Source of the DNA: Pseudomonas sp. MWU13-2100
GTDB lineage: Bacteria > Pseudomonadota > Gammaproteobacteria > Pseudomonadales > Pseudomonadaceae
Length of the DNA: 34,822 nucleotides
Reading direction: 5' to 3'
NCBI RefSeq assembly: GCF_023242365.1
Contig: NZ_JALLIX010000057.1
Span: forward strand, 1-34,822
Shown here: positions 1 through 7,232 of the stretch, piece by piece
How the letters are laid out: each line of letters starts with the position of its first letter
How positions within the stretch are numbered: position 1 is the first letter of the stretch
Notes under the pieces: model-generated
Seen by the model: only the letters and a program-made list of their open reading frames with translations
The model's database searches: none
Told to the model about the DNA's origin: nothing
Translations under genes and position numbers: made by a program

Positions 1-19
1 TGTTGTCGGTCTGGCCGCC

Positions 20-44
20 ATCGCCGGCAGCCGCTCCCTACAGG
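20..44. repeat. Partial REP-like element
   Basis: The segment ATCGCCGGCAGCCGCTCCC followed by TACAGG resembles the right arm of the REP-type element at 17273-17300, which reads ATCGCCGGCAAGCCAGCTCC and then CACAGG. Its partner arm, if present, lies before the window. It sits just downstream of the stop of the reductase gene. Seen in sequence; the family assignment is inference from the internal match. Confidence 0.5.
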
Positions 45-63
45 TATTGACTCAACGCAGGCA

Positions 64-1101
64 TCACTCCGCCGTCGACGGCTTCTCCCACAGATTGATC
101 CCGCCTTCCTGGGCAAAACGATCAATTTCCGCCAGCTCTTCCTGAGTGAAACTGAGGTTCTTCAGTGCGCCGACGTTCTCGATGATCTGCTCCGGCCGGC
201 TCGCGCCGATCAAGGCCGAGGTCACCCGTGGGTCGCGTAACGTCCAGGCCAGCGCCAATTGCGCCAGGCTCTGGCCACGGCGCCGGGCGATCTCATTCAA
301 CCCCCGCACATGGACGATATTCGCCTCGGACAAGTGCGACGCCTGCAACGAACCGCCGCCCGGACGATTGACCCGTGCATCCTTCGGCACGCCGTTGAGG
401 TATTTGTCGGTCAACAGACCCTGGGCCAACGGGGTAAAGGCAATCACCCCACTACCCAGCTCTTCGACGGTGTCCAGCAGGTCCTTTTCCACCCAGCGAT
501 TGAGCAGGTTGTAGGCCGGCTGGTGAATCAACAGCGGAACCTTCCATTCCTTGAGCAGCGCGGCGATCTCGCGGGTTTTCACCCCGGAATACGACGAAAT
601 CCCGATATACAGCGCCTTGCCCTGCTGCACGGCGCTGGCCAGGGCGCTGGCGGTTTCTTCCAGCGGGGTGTCCGGGTCGAAGCGGTGCGAATAGAAGATA
701 TCCACATAGTCCAGGCCCAGGCGTTGCAGGCTCTGGTCGAGGCTGGCGAGCACGTATTTGCGTGAACCGCCGCCCTGGCCGTAAGGACCGGGCCACATGT
801 CCCAGCCGGCTTTGCTGGAAATGATCAGCTCGTCGCGGTACTGCTTGAAGTCTTCGCGCAGCAGACGGCCGAAGTTGATTTCGGCGCTGCCGTAGGGCGG
901 GCCGTAGTTGTTCGCCAGGTCGAAGTGGTTGATACCCAGGTCGAAGGCAGTGCGCAACAGGGCGCGCTGGGTGTCGATCGGCGTGCTGTCGCCGAAGTTG
1001 TGCCACAGTCCCAGGGACAGCGCGGGTAGCACCAGCCCGCTGCGTCCGACGCGGCGGTAGGGAATGGAGTCGTAGCGGTTTTCGGCAGCTTGGTAAGTCA
1101 T
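64..1101 (-). CDS. yghZ: L-glyceraldehyde 3-phosphate reductase (YghZ-type aldo/keto reductase)
   Basis: The 345-residue protein matches the E. coli YghZ/GpR family along its whole length. Shared blocks include LPALSLGLWHNFG near the N-terminus, FDLANNYGPPYGSAE with the catalytic Asp and Tyr, DYVDIFYSHR with the active-site His, and the cofactor-binding SALIGASRPEQI near the C-terminus. Family members are NADPH-dependent cytosolic TIM-barrel enzymes that reduce L-glyceraldehyde 3-phosphate and other aldehydes such as methylglyoxal. The ATG start has a GAGAGGA ribosome site upstream. A LysR gene lies 104 bp upstream on the same strand. That gap holds an 8-bp inverted repeat, GTTTCAGC at 1123 and GCTGAAAC at 1187, which could be an operator. 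The family call is firm; the physiological substrate is inference. Confidence 0.9.
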   Translation of the reverse strand: MTYQAAENRYDSIPYRRVGRSGLVLPALSLGLWHNFGDSTPIDTQRALLRTAFDLGINHFDLANNYGPPYGSAEINFGRLLREDFKQYRDELIISSKAGWDMWPGPYGQGGGSRKYVLASLDQSLQRLGLDYVDIFYSHRFDPDTPLEETASALASAVQQGKALYIGISSYSGVKTREIAALLKEWKVPLLIHQPAYNLLNRWVEKDLLDTVEELGSGVIAFTPLAQGLLTDKYLNGVPKDARVNRPGGGSLQASHLSEANIVHVRGLNEIARRRGQSLAQLALAWTLRDPRVTSALIGASRPEQIIENVGALKNLSFTQEELAEIDRFAQEGGINLWEKPSTAE

Positions 1102-1205
1102 CGAATCCTCTCTCGGTGGGCAGTTTCAGCGAAGTTGTCCAGCATACGCCGAACTCAGACCACCGCCGACAGCGGTTCTATCCATTGCTGAAACCTTTCA
1201 TGTCC

Positions 1206-2096
1206 CTAGGTTGCCTTGGCGAAGACCTCGCTGATCCAGTCGACGAACACCCGCACCCGTGGCGACATATGCCGGTTCTGCGGGTAGAGCACCGACACCG
1301 GCATTGGTGGGGGTGGATAGTCCGGCAGGACCTCCTTGAGCAGGCCCTGGCCGATCTGTTCCGCCACCCGGTAATGCGGCACCTGGATCAGGCCCAGCCC
1401 GGCAACCGCCGAGGCGGCGTAGATCTCGGCGCCGAACACCGACACCCGGCCCGCCAGGGGCACCTCGCGCCGCTCGCCGGCCTCGGTGAACTCGAACGGG
1501 AACAACTTGCCGGTGCTCCTGGAAACGTAGTTCACGCCCTGGTGCCGGCTCAGGTCGGCGAGACTCCGTGGTTCGCCGTATTTGCGCAGGTACGCCGGGC
1601 TGGCACAGGTCACCTGGCGCAGGTTGGCGACGCGCCGGCCGACCAGCGATGAGTCGCCGAGATTGCCCGAACGCAGCACGCAGTCCACACCCTCGGCGAT
1701 CAGGTCGATAAAGTGGCTGGCTTCGCTCATCGAGACCTCGATATCCGGATAACGATCGAGAAGCTCCGGCAGCGCCGGGACCACGAAGTACCTGGCCAGC
1801 GTCCCCTGCAAGTCCACCCGCAGGCGCCCCTTGGGCGCCACTGAACGAAACGCCAGTTCGGCCTCTTCCAGCTCCGCCAGCAACTGTACGCAACGTCGGT
1901 AATAGGCCTCGCCGTCCAGGGTCGGGCGGACGCGGCGCGTACTACGCTGCAACAGCCGGGTGCCAAGCCAGGCCTCGAACTGATTCAGTGTATGGGTCAG
2001 GGTTGCGCGAGGCAGGTTCAGGTCCTCGGCGGCCAGGGTGAAGCTGCTGCGCTCGTAGATCCGGACAAAAACCTTCATGGCCTTGACTTGGTCCAT
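1206..2096 (-). CDS. LysR-family transcriptional regulator
   Basis: The 296-residue protein has the LysR layout. A winged helix-turn-helix covers about residues 5-65 (AMKVFVRIYERSSFTLAAED, then LPRATLTHTLNQFEAWLGTRLL). The effector-binding domain runs from about residue 90 to the end. The RSTRRVRPTLDGEAYY linker segment is typical of the DsdA/CrgA-like subgroup. It is transcribed divergently from the short-chain dehydrogenase at 2222. LysR proteins commonly control the divergent neighbour and themselves, so that gene is the likely target, with the reductase downstream on the same strand a second candidate. The ATG start is supported by GGAG five bases upstream. No inducer can be named from the sequence. 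Confidence 0.9.
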   Translation of the reverse strand: MDQVKAMKVFVRIYERSSFTLAAEDLNLPRATLTHTLNQFEAWLGTRLLQRSTRRVRPTLDGEAYYRRCVQLLAELEEAELAFRSVAPKGRLRVDLQGTLARYFVVPALPELLDRYPDIEVSMSEASHFIDLIAEGVDCVLRSGNLGDSSLVGRRVANLRQVTCASPAYLRKYGEPRSLADLSRHQGVNYVSRSTGKLFPFEFTEAGERREVPLAGRVSVFGAEIYAASAVAGLGLIQVPHYRVAEQIGQGLLKEVLPDYPPPPMPVSVLYPQNRHMSPRVRVFVDWISEVFAKAT

Positions 2097-2221
2097 GGGC
2101 GCTCCGCTGTGATCGATTGTTGGTGATTATTGAACAGTAAGGCCAACTATCGAGCATTTATCGCCATGGGTAAACATGTGAAATTGGCTCCACACCCAAC
2201 CCATACCCCAGGAGATTCGAC
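2097..2221. promoter_or_regulatory. Divergent promoter region of LysR gene and SDR gene
   Basis: This 125-bp gap separates the divergent regulator and dehydrogenase genes. It has an AT-rich centre (about 2110-2160) where a LysR-type operator and two opposed promoters would be expected. The ribosome site GGAG at 2211-2214 sets the ATG at 2222. No convincing -35/-10 pair was identified, so promoter positions are not given. The regulatory role is inferred from the gene arrangement. Confidence 0.5.
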
Positions 2222-2962
2222 ATGACTACCCAGACCCGCAAAGTTGCCATTGTCACCGGCGCTTCACGCGGCATCGGCGCCGTTATCGCCCGTAAGCTGG
2301 CCGCGGAGGGTTTTGCCGTCGCCATCAACTACGTCAGCAGCGCCAATGAGGCTTCAGCTCTCGTGGTGGAACTGCGTCAGGCCGGTCACCAGGCCATAGC
2401 GATCAAGGCCGATGTCGCCAGCTCCGCCGACGTTGCCCGCCTGTTCGATGAAACCGAGCAGCAACTGGGCAAGGTCGACGTGCTGGTCAACAACGCCGGG
2501 ATTCTCAAGGTCCTGCCCCTGGCCCAGCACAGCGACGAACTGTTCGAGCAGACCTTCGCCATCAACACCCGTGGCACCTTCAACACCCTGCGCGAGGCCG
2601 CGACGCGGATGAACGACGGTGGCCGTATCGTCAACTTCTCCAGCAGTACCGTGGGCCTGAACCTGCCGGGTTACGCGGTGTATATCGCCAGCAAGGCGGC
2701 GGTGGAGTCCTTGACCCACGTGTTTGCCAAGGAGCTGCGAGGTCGCCAGATCACCGTCAACGCGGTGGCCCCGGGTCCGGTGGCGACTGAACTGTTCCTC
2801 CACGGCAAGAGCGAAGAGCAGATCCAGACCTTCGCCAAGATGCCGCCGCTGGAGCGTCTCGGTCAGCCTGAAGATATCGCCAGCGTGGTGTCCTTCCTGG
2901 TCAGCCCGGCTGCCGCCTGGGTCAACGGCCAGATCCTGCGGGCCAATGGTGGCCTGGTCTGA
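2222..2962 (+). CDS. Short-chain dehydrogenase/reductase (SDR), classical type
   Basis: The 246-residue protein is a classical SDR. The NAD(P)-binding motif TGASRGIG is at residues 12-19, NNAG at 90-93, the catalytic serine is in the SSS run at 140-142, and the YxxxK pair is Tyr154 and Lys158. The C-terminal block WVNGQILRANGGLV closes the Rossmann fold as in FabG-like and glucose-dehydrogenase-like enzymes. It is a soluble oxidoreductase of unknown substrate. It faces a LysR gene, its likely regulator. The ATG at 2222 has GGAG seven bases upstream. FabG itself is unlikely because no fatty-acid genes are nearby. The family is certain and the reaction is not. Confidence 0.9.
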   Translation: MTTQTRKVAIVTGASRGIGAVIARKLAAEGFAVAINYVSSANEASALVVELRQAGHQAIAIKADVASSADVARLFDETEQQLGKVDVLVNNAGILKVLPLAQHSDELFEQTFAINTRGTFNTLREAATRMNDGGRIVNFSSSTVGLNLPGYAVYIASKAAVESLTHVFAKELRGRQITVNAVAPGPVATELFLHGKSEEQIQTFAKMPPLERLGQPEDIASVVSFLVSPAAAWVNGQILRANGGLV

Positions 2963-2983
2963 TCAGCGCATCCCCCTCTGAAT

Positions 2984-3006
2984 GATCGCCCGGTTCGCGG
3001 GCGGTC
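2984..3006 (+). terminator. Hairpin after SDR gene
   Basis: GATCGCCCG and CGGGCGGTC form a nine-base stem (one G-U pair) around a five-base loop, 21 bases after the dehydrogenase stop. There is no U-run after it, so it is a weak or factor-dependent terminator at best. Confidence 0.4.
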
Positions 3007-3012
3007 AGGCGC

Positions 3013-3279
3013 GTGCGCTTGAATACACCGACGGGACCCTACATCGGAGTGATGCATCAGGCACTGCAAGGCCTTGCGGCGTTGGATCCGGCGGATGCGG
3101 ATGTCGCTGAGGCGGCCCGGGCGATTGTCGATATGCCCCACGGCTGTCGTCCGTTCCGTTGCCATATCGACCCGTCCCAGGATGGCGCGGAAGTGGTCAA
3201 TGTCATGGCCGATCGGGTGTGCGCGAAGATGTTTCGGCGGATCGGGTTGGAGGATTTGTTGCGGGTTGGTGGCCAGTGA
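3013..3279 (+). pseudogene. C-terminal remnant of a second SDR oxidoreductase
   Basis: An open frame of up to 88 codons encodes only what looks like the tail of a short-chain dehydrogenase of about 270-290 residues. The block AARAIVDMPHGCRPFRCHI followed by DPSQDGAEVVN and FRRIGLEDLL resembles the end of SDR proteins annotated in pseudomonads. No Rossmann motif or YxxxK is present upstream in any frame, because the preceding bases belong to the intact SDR gene. There is no ribosome site in front of the GTG at 3013. I read it as a truncated relic. It could also be a small expressed protein, but that is less likely. The family match is from memory of related proteins and is inference. Confidence 0.5.
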
Positions 3280-3353
3280 GGGCGTAGGTTTCGATCTACA
3301 GTGTTAGTAAGGGATGAGCGTCTGAATTAAGTCATGTGTGGCGTTCAAAATGG

Positions 3354-3466
3354 CTTTCGCGGGCAAGCTCCGCTCCCACAAGTTTTCTGTCGTACGCCAG
3401 GTTTGGACACGACTCGGAACCTGTGGGAGCGGAGCTTGTCGGACCGCCGCACCGCCGCGAAGACGG
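3354..3466. repeat. REPIN (inverted REP pair)
   Basis: The left REP arm (CGCGGGCAAGCTCCGCTCCC, 3358-3377) faces a right arm starting GTGGGAGCGGAGCTTGTCGG (3422). The right arm then diverges into a variant, GACCGCCGCACCGCCGCGAAG. The pair sits between the SDR remnant and a small membrane-protein gene. Such pseudomonad elements are mobilised by RAYT transposases elsewhere in the genome (established knowledge); no RAYT gene is in this window. Confidence 0.85.
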
Positions 3467-3500
3467 CATAACAGACAACACAGCTCCCGGAGGACACCCC

Positions 3501-3758
3501 ATGCACACCGCCATCATCCTCGCCATCGGCCTGATCCTGCTCGGCGGCACGCTGTTCTTCGGTCAGCGCCTGGGCATCAGCCGACAGATCCTCGGCCCCG
3601 GTTTTATCGGCATGTGGCTGCTGGCGACCATCGTCAACGGCGCCATCGGCGTGATCACCGCCCACCAGAACCTTCTGTCGGAGTTGATGACCGGACTGGC
3701 GGTGTTCGGCCTGCCGGCCATCGCCATGGCCTTGTTCATGGTGCTGGACAAGGCCTGA
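3501..3758 (+). CDS. Small hydrophobic membrane protein, function unknown
   Basis: The 85-residue protein is almost entirely hydrophobic, with three candidate membrane helices at about residues 3-20, 33-55 and 62-82. They are separated by a short polar segment, GQRLGISRQI, and by TAHQNLLSE. There is no signal-peptide cleavage site, so it should be an inner-membrane protein. The ATG at 3501 is chosen over in-frame starts further upstream because GGAGGA lies six bases before it and the upstream part is REPIN sequence. It converges on the BetT-like gene with a gap of only nine bases. No conserved motif was recognised. It is probably a real gene given the strong ribosome site and coherent hydrophobicity. 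Confidence 0.75.
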   Translation: MHTAIILAIGLILLGGTLFFGQRLGISRQILGPGFIGMWLLATIVNGAIGVITAHQNLLSELMTGLAVFGLPAIAMALFMVLDKA

Positions 3759-3767
3759 CGCGGTGTC

Positions 3768-5762
3768 TCAACGCACCAGATGCAGGAACTGCATATGCCG
3801 TTCGTACTGGTCGAGGATGTCGTTGCTGATCTGCTCCTTGCTGTAGCCCATCAGGTCATAGTCCTGGCTGCCTTCGCGCAGGTGCACTTCGGCGCGGTAG
3901 TAGCGGCGGTTGCGCAGTTCCTTGGGGCCCATGCCGCCACGGGCGAAGGACGGCGTGAAGTAGCCGCGCATCTGCACCTGGTAGATGAACGGATGCTGGT
4001 CGCCATGGCCGATTTCCAGGCTGACGCTGTCATTGGCCGGGTCCGGTTGCGTGACCACGTTCAGGCCCTTCTCGACAAACCCGGCACTGACGTCCTCGAT
4101 GGCCGGACGCACCGTCTGGTCGAGGAAGCGATACACCTCGTCCCGCGAGGGAAAGTGCACCGCCTGGCTCAGGCGCTGGCGCCAGCCGCTACGTCGTGAG
4201 CTGGACAGCGGCGCGAGGGAGTGCAACTGGGCGATCTGCTTCTGTGATTCGAGGTAGAACGCCTTGTGCAGTCCCCACATCATCAGCAGCAGGATCAGCG
4301 AAAACGGCAGCGAGGTCAGCACCACCGCCGATTTCAGCGCATCGATGCTGCCGGAGAACAGCAGCGCGCTGGTGATCAGCGCGGTCATCGCGCCCCAGAA
4401 CACCCGCAGCCATTTCGGCCCGTCTTCGTCGGCGCTGCCGCCACGGGCGGAGAGTGTCGAGAGCACCACGGTGCCGGAGTCGGCCGAGGTGACGAAGAAC
4501 ACAAAGCTGATAAACACCGTGATCGCAATCACGCTCCTGCTCCAGGGATAGGTTTCCAGCAACAGGTACAGGGTCCGCGACGGGTCGTCGATGGCTGATT
4601 GGCCGAGGGCGCTCATGCCGTGGTTGAGCACCAGGTCGATGGCGCTGTTGCCGAAGATCGACATCCACGCCAGGGTGAAGCCCAGCGGAATCAGCAGCAC
4701 GCCGAAGACGAACTCGCGAATGGTCCGTCCGCGGGAAATTCGCGCGATAAACAGGCCCACGAACGGCGACCAGGCAATCCACCAGGCCCAGTAGAACACC
4801 GTCCAGCCGCCCAGCCAGTCGCTGGGCTTGTCGTAGGCGTAGAGATCGAAACTCTTGGTCGGCAGCGCCCCGAGGTAGTCGCCGATGTTCTGGATCAGGG
4901 TGTTGAGCAGGTGCTGGGTGGGCCCGGCGAACAGCACGAACAGCAGCAGCGCGCAGGCCAGCAGCATGTTGATGTCGGACATCACCCGTACACCCTTGTC
5001 GACACCGGCGACCGCGACGGCGATGGCCGCGCCCATCATCAGGGTGATCAGCCCGACCTGGATCCACTGGGTGTGGGGCACGTTGAACAGGTAGTCCAGG
5101 CCCGAGTTGAGGTGCAGCACGCCAAAGCCCATGTCGGCGCCGAGGCCGAACACCGTGGCGATAATGCCGAAGCCGTCCACGGCATAACCGATGGGACCAT
5201 TGATGCGCTTGCCGATCAGCGGGTAGAGCGCCGAGCGCAGGGCCAGCGGCAGGTTATGCCGGTAGGCGAAGTAGGCCAGGGCCATGCCGACGAAGGCGAA
5301 CACGCCCCAGCCGTGCAGGCCCCAGTGCAGAAACAGGATCTGCATGGCCTGGCGCGCGGCGGCCTGGGTCCCGGCTTCACCCTGGGGCGGTTGCAGCAGG
5401 TGGGTCAGGGGTTCGGAGACGCAGAAGAAGAACAGGGTGATGCTGATCCCGGCGGCGAACAGCATGCCGGCCCAGGACAGGTAGCTGAACTCGGGTTCGT
5501 CGTGGTCGGCACCGAGCTTGATCTTGCCGTAGCCGGACAAGGCGGTGACCACCACGAAGACCAGGTACAGGGTCATCGCCAGCATGTAGTACCAGCCGAC
5601 CGTATTGGCCGCCCAGTTTTGCGCCGCCAGCAGCCATCGGCCGGCGGCTTCGGGCAGGGCCATGACCACCAGGCCGAACAGCAGGATGAAGCTGGCGGCG
5701 AAGTAGAACACCGGCGGGTTCATGCGGATCGGGCTATGGGTGGAGAGAGGTGAAGTGCTCAT
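3768..5762 (-). CDS. betT: BetT-like choline/betaine BCCT transporter
   Basis: The 664-residue protein is a BCCT secondary transporter with about twelve membrane helices in residues 15-500. A cytoplasmic C-terminal domain spans about 510-664, as in E. coli BetT, where the tail takes part in osmotic control. The tryptophan-rich BCCT signature WTVFYWAWWIAWSPFVGLFI starts at residue 320, followed by ARISRGRTIREF. The ending KEQISNDILDQYERH is also BetT-like. The glycine-rich stretch in helix 3 reads G-I-S-I-T (105-109), whereas E. coli BetT, as I recall it, has G-I-G-I-D, so coupling ion or substrate preference may differ from canonical BetT. Pseudomonads keep several BetT paralogues, and this one stands apart from any betIBA genes. 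A BetI-like operator lies upstream at 5856-5883. Choline import is likely; glycine betaine or carnitine is possible. Confidence 0.9.
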   Translation of the reverse strand: MSTSPLSTHSPIRMNPPVFYFAASFILLFGLVVMALPEAAGRWLLAAQNWAANTVGWYYMLAMTLYLVFVVVTALSGYGKIKLGADHDEPEFSYLSWAGMLFAAGISITLFFFCVSEPLTHLLQPPQGEAGTQAAARQAMQILFLHWGLHGWGVFAFVGMALAYFAYRHNLPLALRSALYPLIGKRINGPIGYAVDGFGIIATVFGLGADMGFGVLHLNSGLDYLFNVPHTQWIQVGLITLMMGAAIAVAVAGVDKGVRVMSDINMLLACALLLFVLFAGPTQHLLNTLIQNIGDYLGALPTKSFDLYAYDKPSDWLGGWTVFYWAWWIAWSPFVGLFIARISRGRTIREFVFGVLLIPLGFTLAWMSIFGNSAIDLVLNHGMSALGQSAIDDPSRTLYLLLETYPWSRSVIAITVFISFVFFVTSADSGTVVLSTLSARGGSADEDGPKWLRVFWGAMTALITSALLFSGSIDALKSAVVLTSLPFSLILLLMMWGLHKAFYLESQKQIAQLHSLAPLSSSRRSGWRQRLSQAVHFPSRDEVYRFLDQTVRPAIEDVSAGFVEKGLNVVTQPDPANDSVSLEIGHGDQHPFIYQVQMRGYFTPSFARGGMGPKELRNRRYYRAEVHLREGSQDYDLMGYSKEQISNDILDQYERHMQFLHLVR

Positions 5763-5855
5763 GAAGCGGGCACCTCAAGGGGGAGAAACGTGGCTGGACA
5801 TCTCGGACTCAGCAAAGGCAAGCCTCCTGTTGTGAGCGGGCGGCGAACCGCCGAT

Positions 5856-5883
5856 TTAACTTGAACGAACGGTCAAGTTAAAC
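5856..5883 (-). promoter_or_regulatory. TetR/BetI-like operator upstream of betT
   Basis: Arms TTTAACTTGA (5856-5865) and TCAAGTTAAA (5874-5883) are perfectly complementary. The inner ACG / CGG extends this to 12 of 13 matched positions per arm around a central AA. TTGAACG-type half-sites facing each other are typical of TetR regulators, including BetI, the choline-responsive repressor of bet genes. It lies 94 bp upstream of the betT start. The palindrome is seen; BetI as the binder is inference. Confidence 0.65.
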
Positions 5884-5985
5884 ACGGATGAGGCTTCAGG
5901 ACTAATCGCGGGGCTCGGTGGTGCTTTTCTTGCGTGAGCTTTTGGCAGGGGTATGACGCCGGGTATGGGGTGATCGTTCCGGCCT

Positions 5986-6078
5986 CTTCGCGGGCAAGCT
6001 CCGCTCCCACACTGTCCGAGTGGTGCCAGATTTTGTGTACGGCCGAGAGCCTTGTGGGAGCGGAGCTTGCCCGCGAAG
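5986..6078. repeat. REPIN with perfect 26-bp arms
   Basis: The left arm at 5986-6011 and right arm at 6053-6078 are exact reverse complements over 26 bases. The core is GTGGGAGCGGAGCTTGCCC. The element lies in the gap between the betT control region and the 3' end of the serine acetyltransferase gene, where it may insulate or stabilise the 3' end of the latter transcript. Confidence 0.9.
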
Positions 6079-6111
6079 ACGGTCTGACAGACGACAAGGT
6101 CGTTTCTGACC

Positions 6112-7041
6112 TCAGCGCTGCGTCCCATCCTCATGCTGCTGCAGGTTGGCCTGGGTCAGGTTGCACCCCGCCGGCACGCTGCGGGTCAGCCAGACATTGC
6201 CGCCGATGGTGGCGCCGCGGCCGATGGTAATCCGCCCGAGGATGGTCGCCCCGGCATAGATCACTACGTCGTCCTCGACAATCGGGTGACGCGGATGGCC
6301 CTTCTGCAACTGCCCGTCCTCGTCCGCCGGGAAGCGCTTGGCGCCCAGGGTCACCGCCTGGTAGATGCGCACCCGCTCGCCGATGATCGCGGTCTCGCCG
6401 ATCACCACGCCGGTACCATGGTCGATAAAGAAACTGCCGCCGATCTGCGCCCCGGGGTGAATATCGATGCCGGTGGCCGAGTGGGCGATTTCCGAGCTGA
6501 TCCGCGCGAGCAAGGGCAATCCAGCCCGATACAGGTGATGGGCCAGGCGATGATGGATCACCGCGAGAATCCCCGGGTAGCACAGCAGCACTTCATCGAC
6601 ACTGCGTGCCGCCGGGTCGCCGTGGTAGGCCGCGAGGACGTCGGTATCGAGCAGTCGGCGCAAGGCCGGCAGGGCCATGGCGAAGTCCTGGATCAGTTGC
6701 ACCGCCTTGGCCTGGACCTCGCTGTCCGACTCGCCACCGTGCCGCGCCACGTAACGCAGCTCCAGGCGGGCCTGGACGAGCAGGGCATTGAGGGCCGCGT
6801 CGAGGGTGTGGCCGACGTAGAAGTCCTCGCTTTCCTCACGCAGGTCCACCGGCCCCAGGCGCATGGGAAACAGCGCGCCGCAGAGTGATTCGAGTATCTC
6901 GGCCATGGCCTGGCGCGACGGCAGCTCGCGGCCGCCCTGTTCATCGCTGACCCGGCCATTACGGCTACGCCACTCATCCCGGGCGCTGCGCAACTGGTCG
7001 ACGATGGTCTGTAGTTGCCAATGGCTGGAACGTTCGCTCAC
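6112..7041 (-). CDS. epsC: Serine O-acetyltransferase (EpsC/CysE family)
   Basis: The enzyme acetylates L-serine with acetyl-CoA to O-acetylserine, the carbon acceptor for sulfide in cysteine synthesis. An alpha-helical N-terminal SATase domain is followed by left-handed beta-helix hexapeptide repeats. Counting from a TTG at 7047, the repeats begin near residue 192. Candidate active-site residues are Asp144 in HGDPAA, Asp195/His197 in GIDIHP and Asp209/His210 in FIDHGTG, as in CysE. I prefer the GTG at 7041 (first residues VSERSSHWQLQ read as MSERSS). It sits eight bases after GGAG, whereas TTG at 7047 would be only two bases from it. The predicted length is then 309 residues. It is divergent from D-cysteine desulfhydrase, fitting a cysteine-metabolism locus. 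It is the long EpsC-like form rather than the short housekeeping CysE. Confidence 0.9.
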   Translation of the reverse strand: MSERSSHWQLQTIVDQLRSARDEWRSRNGRVSDEQGGRELPSRQAMAEILESLCGALFPMRLGPVDLREESEDFYVGHTLDAALNALLVQARLELRYVARHGGESDSEVQAKAVQLIQDFAMALPALRRLLDTDVLAAYHGDPAARSVDEVLLCYPGILAVIHHRLAHHLYRAGLPLLARISSEIAHSATGIDIHPGAQIGGSFFIDHGTGVVIGETAIIGERVRIYQAVTLGAKRFPADEDGQLQKGHPRHPIVEDDVVIYAGATILGRITIGRGATIGGNVWLTRSVPAGCNLTQANLQQHEDGTQR

Positions 7042-7172
7042 GATCAAATCTCCGACGGGACGACCGGCTCATCGGGTCGTCTGAATGACTTCCACTTTAC
7101 GGCACCGACACAAACGGTAATTAAGAACGAATGGTGCTTTCCTCAGAACTTTCCGGCATAAGTGAATGACAG

Positions 7173-7201
7173 TTGCCTGGGGAAAAGTCGCTGCCTATAG
7201 T
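7173..7201 (+). promoter_or_regulatory. Sigma-70-type promoter of dcyD
   Basis: TTGCCT at 7173-7178 and TATAGT at 7196-7201 are 17 bp apart. This predicts a transcript start near 7208, about 25 bases before the ATG at 7233. It argues against any dcyD start inside this region. Confidence 0.65.
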
Positions 7202-7232
7202 CCTGGCATCTCCTACAGTCAGCTCGGACCCC

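Noticed and set aside
1123..1194. GTTTCAGC / GCTGAAAC inverted repeat before the aldo/keto reductase
   Set aside because: The wide spacing and short arms make an operator claim too weak to list separately.
4599..5753. Long plus-strand open frame antisense to betT
   Set aside because: Composition is the Gln/His/Gly-rich pattern of a GC-rich gene read backwards, there is no ribosome site, and the opposite strand encodes a clear BCCT transporter.
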